A DNA stretch of 64,000 nt from Campylorhamphus procurvoides. Lineage: Eukaryota > Chordata > Aves > Passeriformes > Dendrocolaptidae. Each line of letters starts with the position of its first letter. Positions within the stretch are counted from its first letter, which is position 1. The notes under the pieces are model-generated. The model was not told where the DNA came from and did not search any database. It saw only the letters and a list, made by a program, of their open reading frames with translations. Below are positions 10,601-23,777 of this stretch, one piece after another. The stretch covers positions 459,772 to 523,771 of the forward strand of contig WBMV01003373.1 of assembly GCA_013396655.1 (NCBI GenBank), in the 5' to 3' direction. A program made the position numbers and the translations under genes.

Positions 10601-13600
10601 GCCATTAGGAAGGATCGCTTAAAAGGTAGAAAAGTGAGTGGCGCAGAAAAGAATGACAAATACCCTCAGAGAAGAAAAACATTATTCTCTGCTCCAGTAC
10701 TTGGTGTTCTGATTGTTGCAACGAAGGATGCTTGTATACTTTCCTTATTGTACTAAAACATTGTTCTGTTTGAAACACAAGTTGTTGGATTCCTACCTTG
10801 AGAGAGCACTTCTGGTTCCCAGAACCCCATGCATTGATAACTGTTGACACCACTCCTGTCGGGGAAGCTGACTGTGGGAAAACACGGGGGCTCATTTCAG
10901 GGGATAAATTTATAGGATCATTTGCTTTTCTTCCTACAGTCTATCTACTGCTTATATACTCATTTGTATACCTTGCCTGTCCTTTCCCACCGTCTCAAAA
11001 TGAAGGCTATCTCTAGATCAGGAAATGACTGAAACAAAGTGTTCTGAGGATCTATAGGGATTGAAGTGGGCATGGAAAAGGTTTGAACCTCTATGAATGA
11101 CAGCAGCTCTAGTCCTATACAGCTCCTTTATTCCTTCAACTTGGAGTCACTAGATTTAAAGTTGTCTCTTTACTGCACTATTTGTGTCAAGAGCAAGCTG
11201 CTTGTGAAGAGTCAAATTAAACAACTACATTTGAGGTGGCTAAAGCTAAAAATATTTTATAAATGTTGAGACTGAAGTGGCTCTCCCAGAAAAAAGAGAG
11301 CAGATAATCCTGCCTAAAAACCGTTATTCCTAAACTAACCACCAGACGTGTCTATACAGTTGTTGACACCGCTCCTGTGTATGAAAACACACCTACCTCT
11401 GCTTCCAATTAGGAGCCAATTCCAGAGATTTATCTGAAATTGAAATGCCAGCAGTAGATCACCACAGAAAGGATCCACTGTTTCAGACTAGCAAAAAAAG
11501 TGTGAGCAGTTATATGGTAAGTTATGTGACCAAACCAAGAGGACTTATCTTTTCATACCAGAGATGGGTACATCCTCAGAGCATGGACCATGCACTCAGC
11601 AGCAGCATTCTTTATGTTGGAACAAGACATGCTGTCTACTTCCTGAATACTTCTTTGAAATGCTACACTACACTGATATTTTTATTTTCATGGTTTTACT
11701 TGCCAAGTTTAGTTATCAGAAAGGATGGGTGAGAGCATTTGAGCTTTAAATAAGCCTTGTAATGTGCACTACCAGCTGTTTGTAGCTGAATGACAGAGGG
11801 CCTGTAGCCACCTTTTGCCTTTATTGGGTGAATTTTGTGGATGCTACAAATGAAAGAACATATGGAAAGTCCTGACACATGGTAGGATCAAGGTTGTTGC
11901 AGTGCATAAATCAAACACTTACACAAACAATATGGTTCAAGCTTTACTGGACAACTTCAGGCAGAAAAAGATAAAAGCCAGTGGGATCTGTGAAGATGCA
12001 GAAGCTGATAATTGATTGTACTCCCACACAAAATTATCAGACATTCCCTGTTTTATCAGCCACAGTTCATTGACCAGTGTAACTGAATGATTTCATGTAA
12101 TAGAAGCAGATGCTGCTTTTGCTTGGCCAGCAACTCATATTTGTTTAGCAACCGGTAACAGCCTTGGTGACAGGCACAGGCTGCTCATGTCACCACACTG
12201 CCAGCCTGTCCTTCAGTGCAGATCAGTTAATTTCAGCAACAACCACTCAGACTATGCAAACAGCAATTCCAGTTTCTATTTAGTAAGTTAAAAAGCTGAC
12301 AACTTTCCGATGGAACAAGAGTAGCATCATCTTTTCTCATTAAAATTACTAAAAGAGGTCCCACTGTTGGTAGTTCTGACACAGGACAAGCCACTTGTTT
12401 GACTGGAAAGCTTTAACTTTCTGTGGGCAGTACTTTCCAAGTGTTTATGGAACATCATAATTTCCAAAATGGTCAAAATCTCAAGCACCTTCCAGAAGTG
12501 CTGTGACCAGCAGTCCACAGTGTGATGTTACAGTCTAGACTTCCCCAACACAGACTTCTGTGAAGAGGCATATGGTTTTACTTCTGGCCAGTCAAGTTCA
12601 TAGATGCCACCTTGTATTGGCCCCATCTGCTCTGTGGTCTCTAGCAAACTTGTGTATTTGAATTTATCGGTCAGGAAAACAAGGCAAATGACACACCTGG
12701 AGGTAAGTCACAGTTTAGTAAATGTATCCTGAATTCAATGAGATCCATAAGCCTGAGGTTGAGCTATTAATAAACAAAGATTACTAGTCAAATCTTTAGT
12801 TTTTGCTCCATATTGGGTAGCCACTGCATTAGCAGAAGGGCTTTCAAGCAGCTACATGTCTGAACTGAGAAAGTGAGCTGGGAAATGGCATAGTACAAAA
12901 TAGTGACCAGTTAGCTGAACAGTTAGTTATTTAGAGTTTAAGAGAGGTTTTAGCTCTTCTTGGTACTCTCCCTCTCACCCTCTCCACTTTCCTTCCCTTA
13001 CAAACCAGAACTTTGGCTTCTTGGCAGAGGTAGGAATTTATACCATATTTCACCAATGCAAGGGGAATGTAAGGGTTCTGCAAGAATTCATAATGTAAGT
13101 AAAATTAAGTGAAAATTTATTTAAAATCATGTCACAATCATCTTGGTTTTCAGTCTTCCATCTGCACAGTCGGTCCCATTGGAGTCTCAGGTCTTTGTGA
13201 CAAGGCAGAAACTTTTCCTGATTATACACACCCATGTGCTATAAGTCCCAACCACTTCAAACAGAACAGTAAGATCATGATGCTGGCTAGGGTCCTCTAC
13301 AGAGTAAGGACCATAAAAAGCATAAACAAGAGTGATACCCCTATAGAAGGAATAAAAGAGCCCAGGATGCAACAAGGGTGGATTTACTGAGGGCTGTATT
13401 CCTCTGTTGTGTCAGTAGCTAGTGACAGTGAAGCTGGCTCAGTCACTTCCTGCAACATGACTGAAATTACACATGAGAGGATATACTGATGCCAGAACTG
13501 CACCTAGAGCAGATGAGTTCCTCCCTGCAAAAAGAGAAGAAGGAAGTTTGAGGCATTATCACATAAATTTAGGAAGAAGTTAACCTACACCCAATTTTTG

Positions 13601-15030
13601 GCATGGAAGCCATCAGTGCTAAAAATAAAAATTCTGATTGTCACATATAGAATGAAAAGCTGACCCAGTCATATTCTGAGAGTATATTGCTTTTCAATGA
13701 CCAATGCAACAGACTTACTTTGAGGGATTTCATGGTGAATTTGCAGTGGTGTGTAATGAATGCATAGCCATGTGCATGGGCGAAGCTCCAATCTTGTCCA
13801 GTCTACAATCTACACCTGGACTTCTTGTTCCGACACTTTTATTCAATCTCTGTTTCTTTTGCTTGAAGAAGATAGTAACATAACTTTTAGTAAATGCTCT
13901 CATCTTCTTTCTTTTCATGTTATGTTTTTAAAAGACCTTTTGAGAAAAAGTTACAGTATATTCTGGCCTGAATAATTAAGCCTCTGAGCACAGATGAAAT
14001 TCAATATTAGGGCAAAAAAGCATAAGCCTTCCCATGTTGCTTTCTCAAATGCTTTCTTCCATGTATAGAAGGAAATACTTGCTAGCCTGTTCTATAGCAC
14101 AGTTCTGAATATACTTGTAAAAATTACCAGTTACAGTGTAAGCCTTTCTCATGGAGGAACTAACCTATAGCCAGCAATTTATTTTACAGACATGAAGCAA
14201 TTTAGTCACAAGAGCCACTAGATGCCCCAACCAGATAAAGAAACAGGAAGACTGTTGGAAGGCTGTCTGCTCCTGTTCCCTGTAACCACTGACGTTTGAA
14301 AAGCTACTTTCAACACAAAATGCAAAACACTTGAAGCTGATACAGCTCATTCCCAACACCATGCAATGAATGAAAGATGCTGAAGATTTGCCTCCACTTC
14401 TTTCAGCCTTCTGCTGAAGCTAGAATGGTACTCAGTAAATAGCAGAAATGTTGAGTTCACCACAAGATAGTTGGGCTATATGGAATCCTGGTAAGAATAT
14501 ACTGCAAGCTCCTGCACCATTATGATACAAAGGCTGAACAAGCACATTTTTACCAGGGTATACTAGAGTTCATATTATAAACAAAAAATACATGTCAGCA
14601 ATTTGACTTCAAGTTGCTTTCTATTTGATTGCTTAATTATAATTTTCTGGATTTATGTGGAACCCAATTTTATTGGTTACTGAGACCTTTCCAGACAAAG
14701 TGCCTGAATATATTTCTTCTCTCTTCAAACAAACAACTCCAAAAAATATCTGCTTTGAGGCAAGAGGGGGTTGGGGGGGGGGGGGGCGAAAGCCCATAAA
14801 CAGAAATTATTTCCTTCCCAAGAAGTTTTCTCTGACAATCTGAATCATATATCCTTCACTGATATACAGCACATGAGCAAAATAGACTTCTTGAAATGCA
14901 AGATTTTAACATAAACTGGAAATGCATCATAACATATTGCAAGAGCTGTTTTGAGGGAACCTTGGTAACTTTATAGTTCAGTTTTCTGCTTAAGATAAGC
15001 CAATAATTAATGCTATATTAGGCCTGTCAT
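7651..15030. other. Non-coding single-copy DNA right of the island
   Basis: Composition drops back to AT-rich immediately after the island. No exon, RNA gene or recognisable transposon was found. Isolated consensus-like splice donors (for example CTGGAG followed by GTAAGTCA near 12704) occur without a supporting acceptor or frame. A 14-G run sits at 14773-14786. The segment 9350-9720 has an AT-rich, homeodomain-motif-like composition that I list separately as a conserved-element candidate. Confidence 0.5.
14773..14786. repeat. 14-G homopolymer
   Basis: Fourteen consecutive G residues follow GAGGGGGTT in otherwise AT-rich DNA, so the local G tract spans about 20 bases. The length is probably unreliable. 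Confidence 0.85.
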
Positions 15031-16910
15031 GGCTTCATCTGGACGAGTCTTGGAAACCTCCAAAGCTGGAGATTCCACAGCATCTCTCATAGCTTCTTCC
15101 AGTGCTGCAATAACATCTTGGCAAATAGTATTTTCCTAAGGTCCTATTTGAATCTTCCAGATAACAGCATGTGTCCCTTACTCTCATCTGCTTTGCGCTC
15201 GCTGCTATAAAGAGAAGTCTGGCTTTGTCATCTTCATAACTTCACTTTGTGTAATCACAGGCTGTTCAATCTCCCTGTTGTCTCTTCTTTACAAGACTAA
15301 ACAAGCCCAGCTCCCTCAGTTTTACTTCATAGCTTGTGTGTTCTGTATCACTTGATAACATTCTGCAGGACCATCTCCTGGTTTTAACCTCTCTCTTGAA
15401 GTGTGTCCCAGAGCCAGACACAGTCCAACTACAGCTTCCTCAGCAGCAGATTAAAACAAGAAATAACCTACCTTGATCTGCTAGCCATGTTCCCCCTAAG
15501 AAAATCCTTGGCCATTTGCTTTATTTATGATGGGAGCACACAGTTTACACGTAGAGATGGCAGTAAAACCATCCACAAATTTGTGGAGAATGTGAGCTCC
15601 CTCATCATTAAGACTGTGAATGAAATACTGGATAATATGGATTGTATTGTTACCCCCTGAGGAACTTCACTAGTTACCAGCCAGACATCAAGCCATTGAT
15701 CTCTACCCTTTGAGCCCAAATTTCTACCCTACTCAAGCCCAGACTTCCTCAGCTGCTGGTTGAGATTTGGGATACAGTAGAAGGTGATGTCAAATGCTTT
15801 ACTAAAGTCAGATATATTATACCCACCACTCTCCCCTTGCCTACACGGCTGGTCATTTTGTCAAAGAAGGTAATCTCATTACCAAAGGATGATTTACTCT
15901 TTGGAAATCTGTGTCGACTAGTCCCAATTACCTTCCTGTCGTTTGGGGCTTTGGAAATGTCCAGAGGACATGCTCCTCAGCTGCTTTGCCTGATTGTCAT
16001 TATTTTCCATGGACAGAGGCATCACAATCACATCAACCATCTCTGTCAGAACCCACCTTCTCCCACAGACTGAATACTTTTTCCAATGTGTTGTGCTTCC
16101 CTACTCACCACCCCCTCCTAAATATGTGTTGGTACACACAGGGCTCTGGAAACAGGTTTTGTTTGTGGATACAGAAGCAAAAAGGGAGCTTAGTACTTCA
16201 GTCCCTTCCATGTTTGTTACTAGACCATCTCCTCATTCATCTCTTGACCTACCTTTTCTCTGAGCTTCCTTTTCCAGCTAATACTCCTGTACCACCTCTT
16301 ATTGCCCTTTTTTGTACCTGACCAGTTTCAGCTCCAGATCCACCTTCTGTTTTGACCATTCTGATTTTGTCTCAACAACATTTGTCTTAAAGCATTGCTC
16401 AGCAATATTGTTATGCTCTTATTTCATTGCATTTCTTTGTTCCCACTTCTTGTACAGTCCTTCCTTGTATGTTTTAGTTCATTGAGAAACACCTGACTTA
16501 GCCAAATAGGCCTTTTGCCAGAATTGCCAGTCTTCCTGTACAACAGGATAGTTTGTTCCTAAGCTCTCAAAAAGTTTTCTTTAAAAATTAGCCAGTTTTC
16601 CTGGGAACTTTTCCCCTTCATGGCTGCTTCCCAGGGCTCTCTGCCTAGCAATTTTCTAAAAATAAGCCAAAATCTGCTCTCCTGAAATGCAAAAATCCTA
16701 ATCCTGCTGCTTTTCTTCCCAACCTTCCTTCAGATCCTGAGCTCAATCATCATGTGGCTACTGCAACCCAAGCTGCCAGCCTTGGCAGACTTTTCCACTA
16801 GCTCTTCACAGTTTGTGAGCAATAGGTCTGGGAGACCATTACCTGTGGTTGAGCCTCTAACATTTCTGTGTTGTGAGATTACCAACACAATCAACGTTTT
16901 TTCTGGAATG
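15030..16910 (-). mobile_element. Old CR1-type LINE copy, decayed
   Basis: Read on the minus strand this is a decayed non-LTR retrotransposon. Near 15788-15815 the reverse complement encodes an SDFSKAFD-like segment, matching the conserved LDFSKAFD block of the CR1 reverse transcriptase. Near 15555-15590 a KFVDGF-like segment sits where the FADD catalytic block is expected. Sequence resembling the 3' region lies at the low-coordinate end (15030-15400), giving a minus orientation. Many frameshifts and stops show it is dead. Plus-strand open frames of 60-136 codons here are shadows. The part at 15360-15560 is related to 52400-52690, so both are copies of one CR1 lineage. The right-hand boundary is approximate. 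Confidence 0.7.
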
Positions 16911-17064
16911 TTGCTATGTTGTTGATGCCTAGAGGATTGAAAAACACATAAGGATGAAAGTATAAATGAAGAGACCTTTACTAGTCATTTTAGAAAACCT
17001 CATCTGCTATGTCCTCTTGGTCAGGCAGTTCTTACGGACTTGGTATACCCTCCTTCTTGACCCA

Positions 17065-17165
17065 GGGACATGCTCAATTTCATTGTCTTTCTTTGTTACT
17101 GCTTTTTCTACACTCCTTCCTTTGTATTTTCCTTCACTGAGAAACTCAACAAGCATGTCCTTCAG
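17065..17165 (-). repeat. Possible fragment related to the adjacent LINE
   Basis: This stretch resembles part of the preceding LINE copy around 16435-16500: both have TTCTTTGTT, then a CTTC-rich block, then CATTGAGAAAC or CACTGAGAAAC. It may be a local duplication or a second fragment of the same element. The similarity is short and could be partly compositional. Confidence 0.3.
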
Positions 17166-17169
17166 CTTT

Positions 17170-20160
17170 ATACTGGAGCACTGGACAGTCTGACTTTTAA
17201 TAAGCCTCCCTTCTCTTCTTCCCTGCTCATCCTTCCTACAAGACTTGTCTTTATTCATGGCCTCATCATGGACTTCTGATTCTGTTCAGCAGGGATTTAT
17301 GTTGTACAAGGGGAGAATACAAGATCCACATTCAAGTTGTACAACCTTGATGCCTGTTTGTAGCTACCTTACTTTTCACCCTTACAAGTTATGCAAAACC
17401 TGATGTGTTAAATGTTGTTTCATATTTTGGAGTGAAAAGAAATCTAGGACCTGTCCTTCTTATGCTTCTGCAGTCAGGGATAGATGAAGTTGTGAACTGA
17501 AAGAGGACAACAGGGCTGTTCCCTGTGACATGGCTCACAAACACAGACATGGTGTGAAATGAGTCACCAAACAAGCCCCAGCATTCAGATTCAGTTTTCA
17601 ACCCACACCTGCATTTGCACCCTGGAAAACACAGGAATGCTTAAAACAATGACTTTGCCTACACCGTGACACTACAGCTATGCTGTACATATGAACATTC
17701 AGGCTGAGGAAGAGAAGAAACAGAACTTACATCTCAACTTCAAAGTAGTCAGCACATTCCTTTAACTCAGGAAACTCTCATAAAAATGTAAATATATCCT
17801 ATTTCCTATTGTATTCAGTAGTGCCTATATACATACAGCAATACAGTTCACAGCAATCTTTTATAGAGCTCTAGCCAAGTTAAATGCTTTTGAAATGCTA
17901 ATGAACACAATGAAACAATTCTTCATAACCCAAAACACTGCCATGCACTCAATGAAAGGAAAGCATCCTTAGGAAATGCTGGCTATTCCCCTTCACATGA
18001 GAAACACTGTACACATTTGGTCTTTTAGAATTTGTAAGTGGGAATCCAGAGCCCACTTCAAGTTAGTACTCATGTGGATTTTGTTATATGCCTGATTATT
18101 TATAAAGCAGATAATTTAAAATATGTTTCAGCTACAAATAAGGAAAATTATACTTGCAGTCTATGTAAGTAACAGTGTATGTGGCTTGCATATCCCTCTT
18201 GAATTTGTGATGCCAAACAATTTCCTTCCCAATGGGTATAGGAATGCAGCATTGTTATGGAAAAGCTACAAAAATGTGTGTGAATAAGCAAATATCCCCT
18301 GAAACATTAACAATCACTAATATAAATGAAAAGGCATTTAAAATTACTTTGGATTTCTTGTCTCACTTTTAGGGAGAATGGCAATTGTGGAGAGTTCATG
18401 TTTTCTGTGTTTGCTATTTGCTGCAAAGCCAAAAAGCTTTCTGGACTCCAGGTTATAGGACATTGTTGACAGTGCCATTGTTAATTTCCTATATGAATCA
18501 AGGTTTGTATGCAAAATAAAATGTTTACAAGCAGAAATGTAAAATATAAACTCCTTTCCCTCCTCCACTCCACAATCTTGAACCTATTGGCCAGTTTTAT
18601 CCAACAGTGACAGCAGAGATCTCAAATGAAAAGTTTGCATGTGTTCATTCCTAGAGGGACTCCAGTTTTGTTCCACTTTAGAGAAAGGTTATAATTTGAA
18701 CTTGCACCTCAAGGACATAAGGAAGTGCTCATATGACCATTCTGAATACCTGGGATTTAGGAAAAAACTTCGGACACATCTATAGATAGACAGTTGAGTC
18801 AGGAGGCAAAGAGTCATTAAGGGCACGTTAAGAATGTTTCTTTTATGGCATGTGTACATAGCAAGTCAGTGTCTCACATAAATGAGACCAGATGTGCTGC
18901 ACAGATGTTGGATGGTCTGATTTTACTGCACACGTGCTTTACACTTGCTGTGTGCACATACAGCACAACATGTGTGTGGTACACACTGAAGATCAGCTGC
19001 AGCGATATGGTAAACAAACTTCCACTTGTTACAGTAACTTCAGATGCTCACAGAGTTCCTTGTTTCCTTGCACAAAGCTGTTTCTCTTGATACTTTAAAT
19101 CTAGCAGGGCCAGCAGGAGGATCACTTCCTTCAAACACTGTGAAGCTCTGTATTGCATAATTCTCATAGCTTCCCAGTTGGCTCCTGCCTTTTGGATGGA
19201 ATCACAGAGCACCACAAATTTGAGTGCTACAAATATCACCCACTGCTGTCAAAGGAGTTCAAGGCAATGTGGTTCTAAGTCCAGGATGGTGGGTGGTCTC
19301 TTGGCTTTCTGAACTGTGTGAACACTCTCCAATAGTGTCTTAAGCAAAATAAATAATTTGTCATGTGTTTGGTTCCCACTTTGAATAATCATGCATGGCT
19401 TTCAGATTGCCTCCCTGGAAATATGCAGAGCAGCACTGTTTGCTGCACTAATGCATCCCACTCCAAAGGAAACTGGAGAGCCTCCCAGCTGATTTAATCT
19501 TGGTGATAAGTATGCTTGGAAAGAGTAGATCAGCACTGTTCTATGCATCAGACATTGCTAGAAATGGCATTACCAGAAAGCTGCATGCTTCTGCACATTT
19601 ACAAATCTAAAAATCATCGCATTAGGGTCAGTTTTGATCAGAGGGAAAAGACTTATTTCAACTATTTACAATTTTAATGAACTTTTGAAGGAGTAGAATG
19701 TTTAATTTATCCTTAGGTTCTGCAAAAATAGCCACTACAGATTTCAAATTTCCCTCTGTCTGAATCTTACAGCTTTTGCTTTCTATTTTAAGCTCTTGCA
19801 AGTGGGTCCAAAACCAGCTCTCAACTAATTCAAACATTCCAGGCTGCCTGCCAGGCTGAGCAGTGCTTCTATGCTTCTAGAGCACTATCTGATAGCTAAT
19901 CCTAACTCCCAGTTTTGGGAGTGCTGCAGAAGATGCAAAGATGAATATTGCCTGTCTGTCCTGGGTTCTTGCTATGCTCAGGCTTACCCAGCCTTATCTT
20001 GGGGTGGCAATCCTGGAAAATTCATTGTACTGTGCATTCAATCTTCCACACACAGAAAGTAAGCAAATGTTCCCATCTTCTATTTCTTGGTCAAATGAAA
20101 GCTGTATGGCATAGTTTGTAAGACCAAGAGTATTGGCCACGGAAAATTCATTGTCTTTTC
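17170..20160. other. Non-coding DNA, nothing recognised
   Basis: AT-rich single-copy sequence with only short chance open frames. A 14-base direct repeat, GGAAAATTCATTGT, occurs at 20012 and 20141, just before the CR1 copy. I see no gene or regulatory site I can defend. Confidence 0.45.
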
Positions 20161-20167
20161 TCCCAAA

Positions 20168-20660
20168 AATCACAGAATCATGGAATATCTTGAGTTGGAA
20201 AGACCCCAAAGGATCATGGAGTCCAATTCCCTGCTCCTTGCAGAACTACATAATGCTAAACTGTATGACTAACAGCGTTGTCCAGCTACTCCTTAAGCTC
20301 TGGTAGGCTTGGTACCATGATCCCTTCCCTGGGATGCCTGTTCCAGTGACGAATTACCATCTCAGTGAAGAACCTTTTCCTGCTGTGCAGTCTGCACAGT
20401 AGTCCTCCCCAATGCAGCTTCATTCCCTTTCCTTGCATCCTATCACTGGCCACCAGAGAGGAGAGAATCATCACTTCTCCCTCCACTGCCCCTTGAGGAA
20501 CTTGTAGACTGCGGTGAGAGCACCCTCAGCCTTTTCTTCTCCAAGCTGAACAAACCAGGTCACCTCAGCTGCCCCTCAAAAATCTTGCCCTCAAGGTCTT
20601 TCACCACCTTAGTTGCCCTCCTGTGGACACACCCTAAAAGTCTGATGTCCTCAATGGCTT
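20168..20660 (-). mobile_element. CR1 LINE, 5'-truncated copy
   Basis: The element begins at its 3' end with CACAGAATCATGGAAT and the following TTGGAAAGACCCCAAAGGATCATGG-type block, hallmarks of avian CR1 tails read from the opposite strand. It continues through the segment encoding the C-terminal part of ORF2 (the reverse complement gives motifs such as FFTEMVIRHWNRHP). It stops after about 490 bases, so it is a typical 5'-truncated insertion. It is moderately diverged and not coding. Polarity on the minus strand is clear. Confidence 0.85.
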
Positions 20661-22760
20661 AGTTCTCAAATCTTTCACTGATACTATAACTAGAATTAAT
20701 TGAGGCAGTGCAGCTTTCCCTGAGAGAGAAAAACGGTGAGGCATCTCATTTTGTCAGTCCAAATCACTGCTTATTAGCTAAGTTGAAAGGAGTCAGAACA
20801 ACAGATATTGACAACAGAACAACAGAAGCTGACAATCAGAGAAAAAAAGGAGCCATTTTTAAAAAATTCAGATTATTCAGTCCTTCCTAAAATGATTGCT
20901 AACACTGCTATTGGAAGTGCATTTTGTGTTACAGGAATGTAGTGGTTATAGTCAATCCCTTAACATCTTTATAGTTTCAGTCCAACTAACAGCCACCAGA
21001 ACTAAATGAGATCCGAGCAAAATCATAGCAGTACATTCATTAATAGAACAGGAGTCTATTTGGGAAGTGTAAAACGTTCTGAGATTCCTCAATTGTATTT
21101 AAAAATTCGAACATAGTGTGTTGTTTTTGTTGACATTTGTTGCACTTCTTGTGAACAAATAGTCTGGAAGGATACTAACAGGAAATTCTGTTCACAAGAT
21201 AAGCAGCTGCTAGCCACCAAAGCTTCAAAAGTTCATAAAGGCCAAAAAAAAAAATTCTTTCTGTGTCTGATTTAATGAATACTCAGCATTCCACATCAAC
21301 CAAAGGAAATGCTTTGGGGACAGTTTTTACAGAGGCAATCAAATCTTGTGTTTGTGTGAAGAAAGACAGAGCTTGCCATTTGTTTGTGAAATAACAGTTT
21401 CAAAGGTTATATTTTCACCACAAAAATCTTGAAATGTTGTCATTCCAAAATACTTGAGAACCAGCCTATTTTGTAACTTACTGTTTAATTTCTGGAAAGA
21501 GACGTGGTCCAGACCATGTCATTGTTTTCATATTGGAAACCTTCATGATTTTAACGCACATTTCTTGAAAAGTGTTCTGGTCTGGCTTATATTCATCTAC
21601 AAAGCATGTAACAGAACTGCTTCAGTCTTGTTGTCTTCTGTTTGTGGTCCACAGATGCTTAAGCTTTCAAGTATATCCACAAAGAAAAGAATAACAAAGT
21701 CAAGTCAGTAGTAGACTGCATGATCCATTAGCAAGGTCATAAAATGGCTATGGCTTCAGCAAATTTCTCAGTGCTGTGCAGTGAGATACATCCTTAGCTG
21801 ACATAGATGGCATAACCACATTTATTACTGGTATACTAATTTACATCAGCCAAAGATTTGGAGCTGGCGAGTCACTGTTAACTCTGGGAAGATTTTGTGT
21901 TTCTTTGCAAATATTTGTTCTTGGAAAAGTGGTGTTGGATTTTTGTATATAAAACATGTTCAAGGACTGGTCTTGATAGCAAATATGTGATACAGTTAAC
22001 TTTAGCTATTATATTATTTAAATAATAAAAATAAAATTAAAATTGAACAAGTTAACACAGGTTCTGTATTATCTATTTCTAGAAGGGTGGTGAAATTTTA
22101 GAGCCCTGAATTCCTTCCAGTGGAAAAAAACAAGCTATAAGGAGTGTGGCATTCATGAAATCTTAATCATAAAGGTAGAAAGTCATGCTCGTTACAGGGA
22201 AATTGACATAATAACTTCAAACCTTTCACAAACCCAGTGACAGAAGACATGATAGGCCTTCAACCAAGCTGCTCTTCCGTTCTTTTCAACATATAAGAAG
22301 AGAAGTTATAACATTTGTGTTCTGTTCAAGTTTGGTAATATGACAATGGAGTTTGGCAGCCTAGGCAAGACAGAATAAGTACAAAATATAGCACTAATTG
22401 CTTACACAAATACTATCATTGATAAACTGAGAATTTTCTCAAGTGTTGCAGAATGATGGAGCAGAGGATCACACAGGTGCTCTAACCATGTTGCATTCAA
22501 GTTGCTTCTGGGCCATTCCAAATCAACAGGCACTTGAGTATTCAGCTGCCTTGGACCTGAACAGGTCCAGTAGGTCTAGCCATTGTCTCTGATTTCCCTA
22601 TCACTAATGCAGCCTCAGAGGGTGCAGCTGCAACTGATGTTGGAAATGACACTGTAAAAAGGGAATAAACAATTTTTCAGGACCATCATGGTTTCAACAT
22701 GACAAATTATACAAATATATATATGCCTGTTATAGTTTCAAAATTTTTCATGGATTTTTT
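20661..22760. other. Non-coding DNA, nothing recognised
   Basis: AT-rich sequence without supported exon or repeat. It includes an A/T-rich stretch around 22010-22060 and short chance open frames. Confidence 0.45.
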
Positions 22761-22769
22761 TCTCTCCCT

Positions 22770-23605
22770 TACCAACACAGAGGTTTGGAAGCTGAAGCCC
22801 AGCCCTCCGCTACCTGCTTCTAGAACCAGCTAACAAAGGGATGGCTGATAGCTTTGCATTACAACTTGATGGCTAGGAGAGGTGGGGAAGGGGGAGAGAG
22901 GTTTATCAGGGGTTTTTTTGCACATTTCTCTCCTCCAGCTGCTATGTGTGTGTCAGCACCATTTGCTGGGCTGGTGGAAGCACTTGGAGGGAGTTCCCCT
23001 GGCTCAGCCCTAAAACTCCACATGCTGTGCTGTTCTTCAGACAGAGAGCAGTCGCCACCACCTGGATTTGCTAGACTTCTTGAGGGCCAACGCCATCTGC
23101 AGAGAGGTTGCTAACCCCCAGCCCTCAACACTTTTGGACAAAGGATGAGGAGAGGGTCTCTACACTGCCCGTGGGAAAGGTTTCAGCTTGTTCCCTGTGC
23201 CTGCCATTCCCACATGAGTTTTTGGAACCAGCACATCTCCCTGCTCGCCCCATCTATGCCTCATTGGAGCCCGCAAGTGACTTTTACGGCCGCTGCCCCC
23301 CAAGATGTGGCATCACCTCCCACTGTCTGTAAACATAACTGCACACTGAAGGGGCAGAAATAGGACTTGATTTGTTTGAAAGTTTTGCTTACAGTGTTGC
23401 TGTTTGTTCTGGTTGCTGGTTTTGGTTAAATACACACACACACATATATATATATATTTGTAGTAAAGAGCTGTTATCCTTTTCTTTAAATTTTCTGATT
23501 AATGTTTCTTAATTTCAAAGGTTGTGGTGGTTTTTGGGAAGAGGCCCCCTTCCTAGTCCAGGTAGACATCTTAGTTTTCTTTTAAACTGAGGCAATCTCT
23601 GTATT
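22770..23605. mobile_element. Probable endogenous retroviral LTR
   Basis: A GC-richer block of about 600 bases grades into a T-rich tail. The tail has successive TTTGTTCTGGTTGCTGG, (CA)n(TA)n and GAGGCCCCCTTCCTAG segments. This layout fits a solo LTR, and the tail resembles avian ERV LTR 3' regions I recall. I cannot fix the ends, orientation or target-site duplication. Small open frames inside are not credible genes. An alternative is unrelated unique sequence with a GC-rich exon-like block. Confidence 0.4.
23431..23457. repeat. (CA)n(TA)n compound microsatellite
   Basis: A CA run passes directly into a TA run, 27 bases in total. This compound form is common and unstable. Confidence 0.85.
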
Positions 23606-23754
23606 TAACATGTTGTTTCCTTAATAATGCCTAAAGTGCACAGAAGTAGAAATGAGTTGTGGCATTTATGTATATTGACTCTTGTCTTCACATTTGAAAA
23701 TACATTTTCTCTGGAAAAAGTTGAAACATTTTATATTCTTCTTCTTTGTTGGTG

Positions 23755-23777
23755 TATATATATATACATATATATAA
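23755..23777. repeat. (TA)n microsatellite
   Basis: An imperfect TA repeat of about 23 bases interrupted by one CA, within AT-rich DNA about 300 bases from the compound microsatellite. Confidence 0.8.

Noticed and set aside
12690..12712. Strong splice-donor-like sequence GGAG|GTAAGTCA
   Set aside because: Isolated match with no paired acceptor or frame. Such matches are expected by chance in 64 kb.
13050..13400. Overlapping frames on both strands suggesting an exon or ancient repeat
   Set aside because: No reproducible domain, and I could not match it to a repeat family. Left as unassigned single-copy DNA.
15403..16321. Plus-strand frames of 64-136 codons
   Set aside because: They are antisense shadows of the decayed minus-strand LINE.
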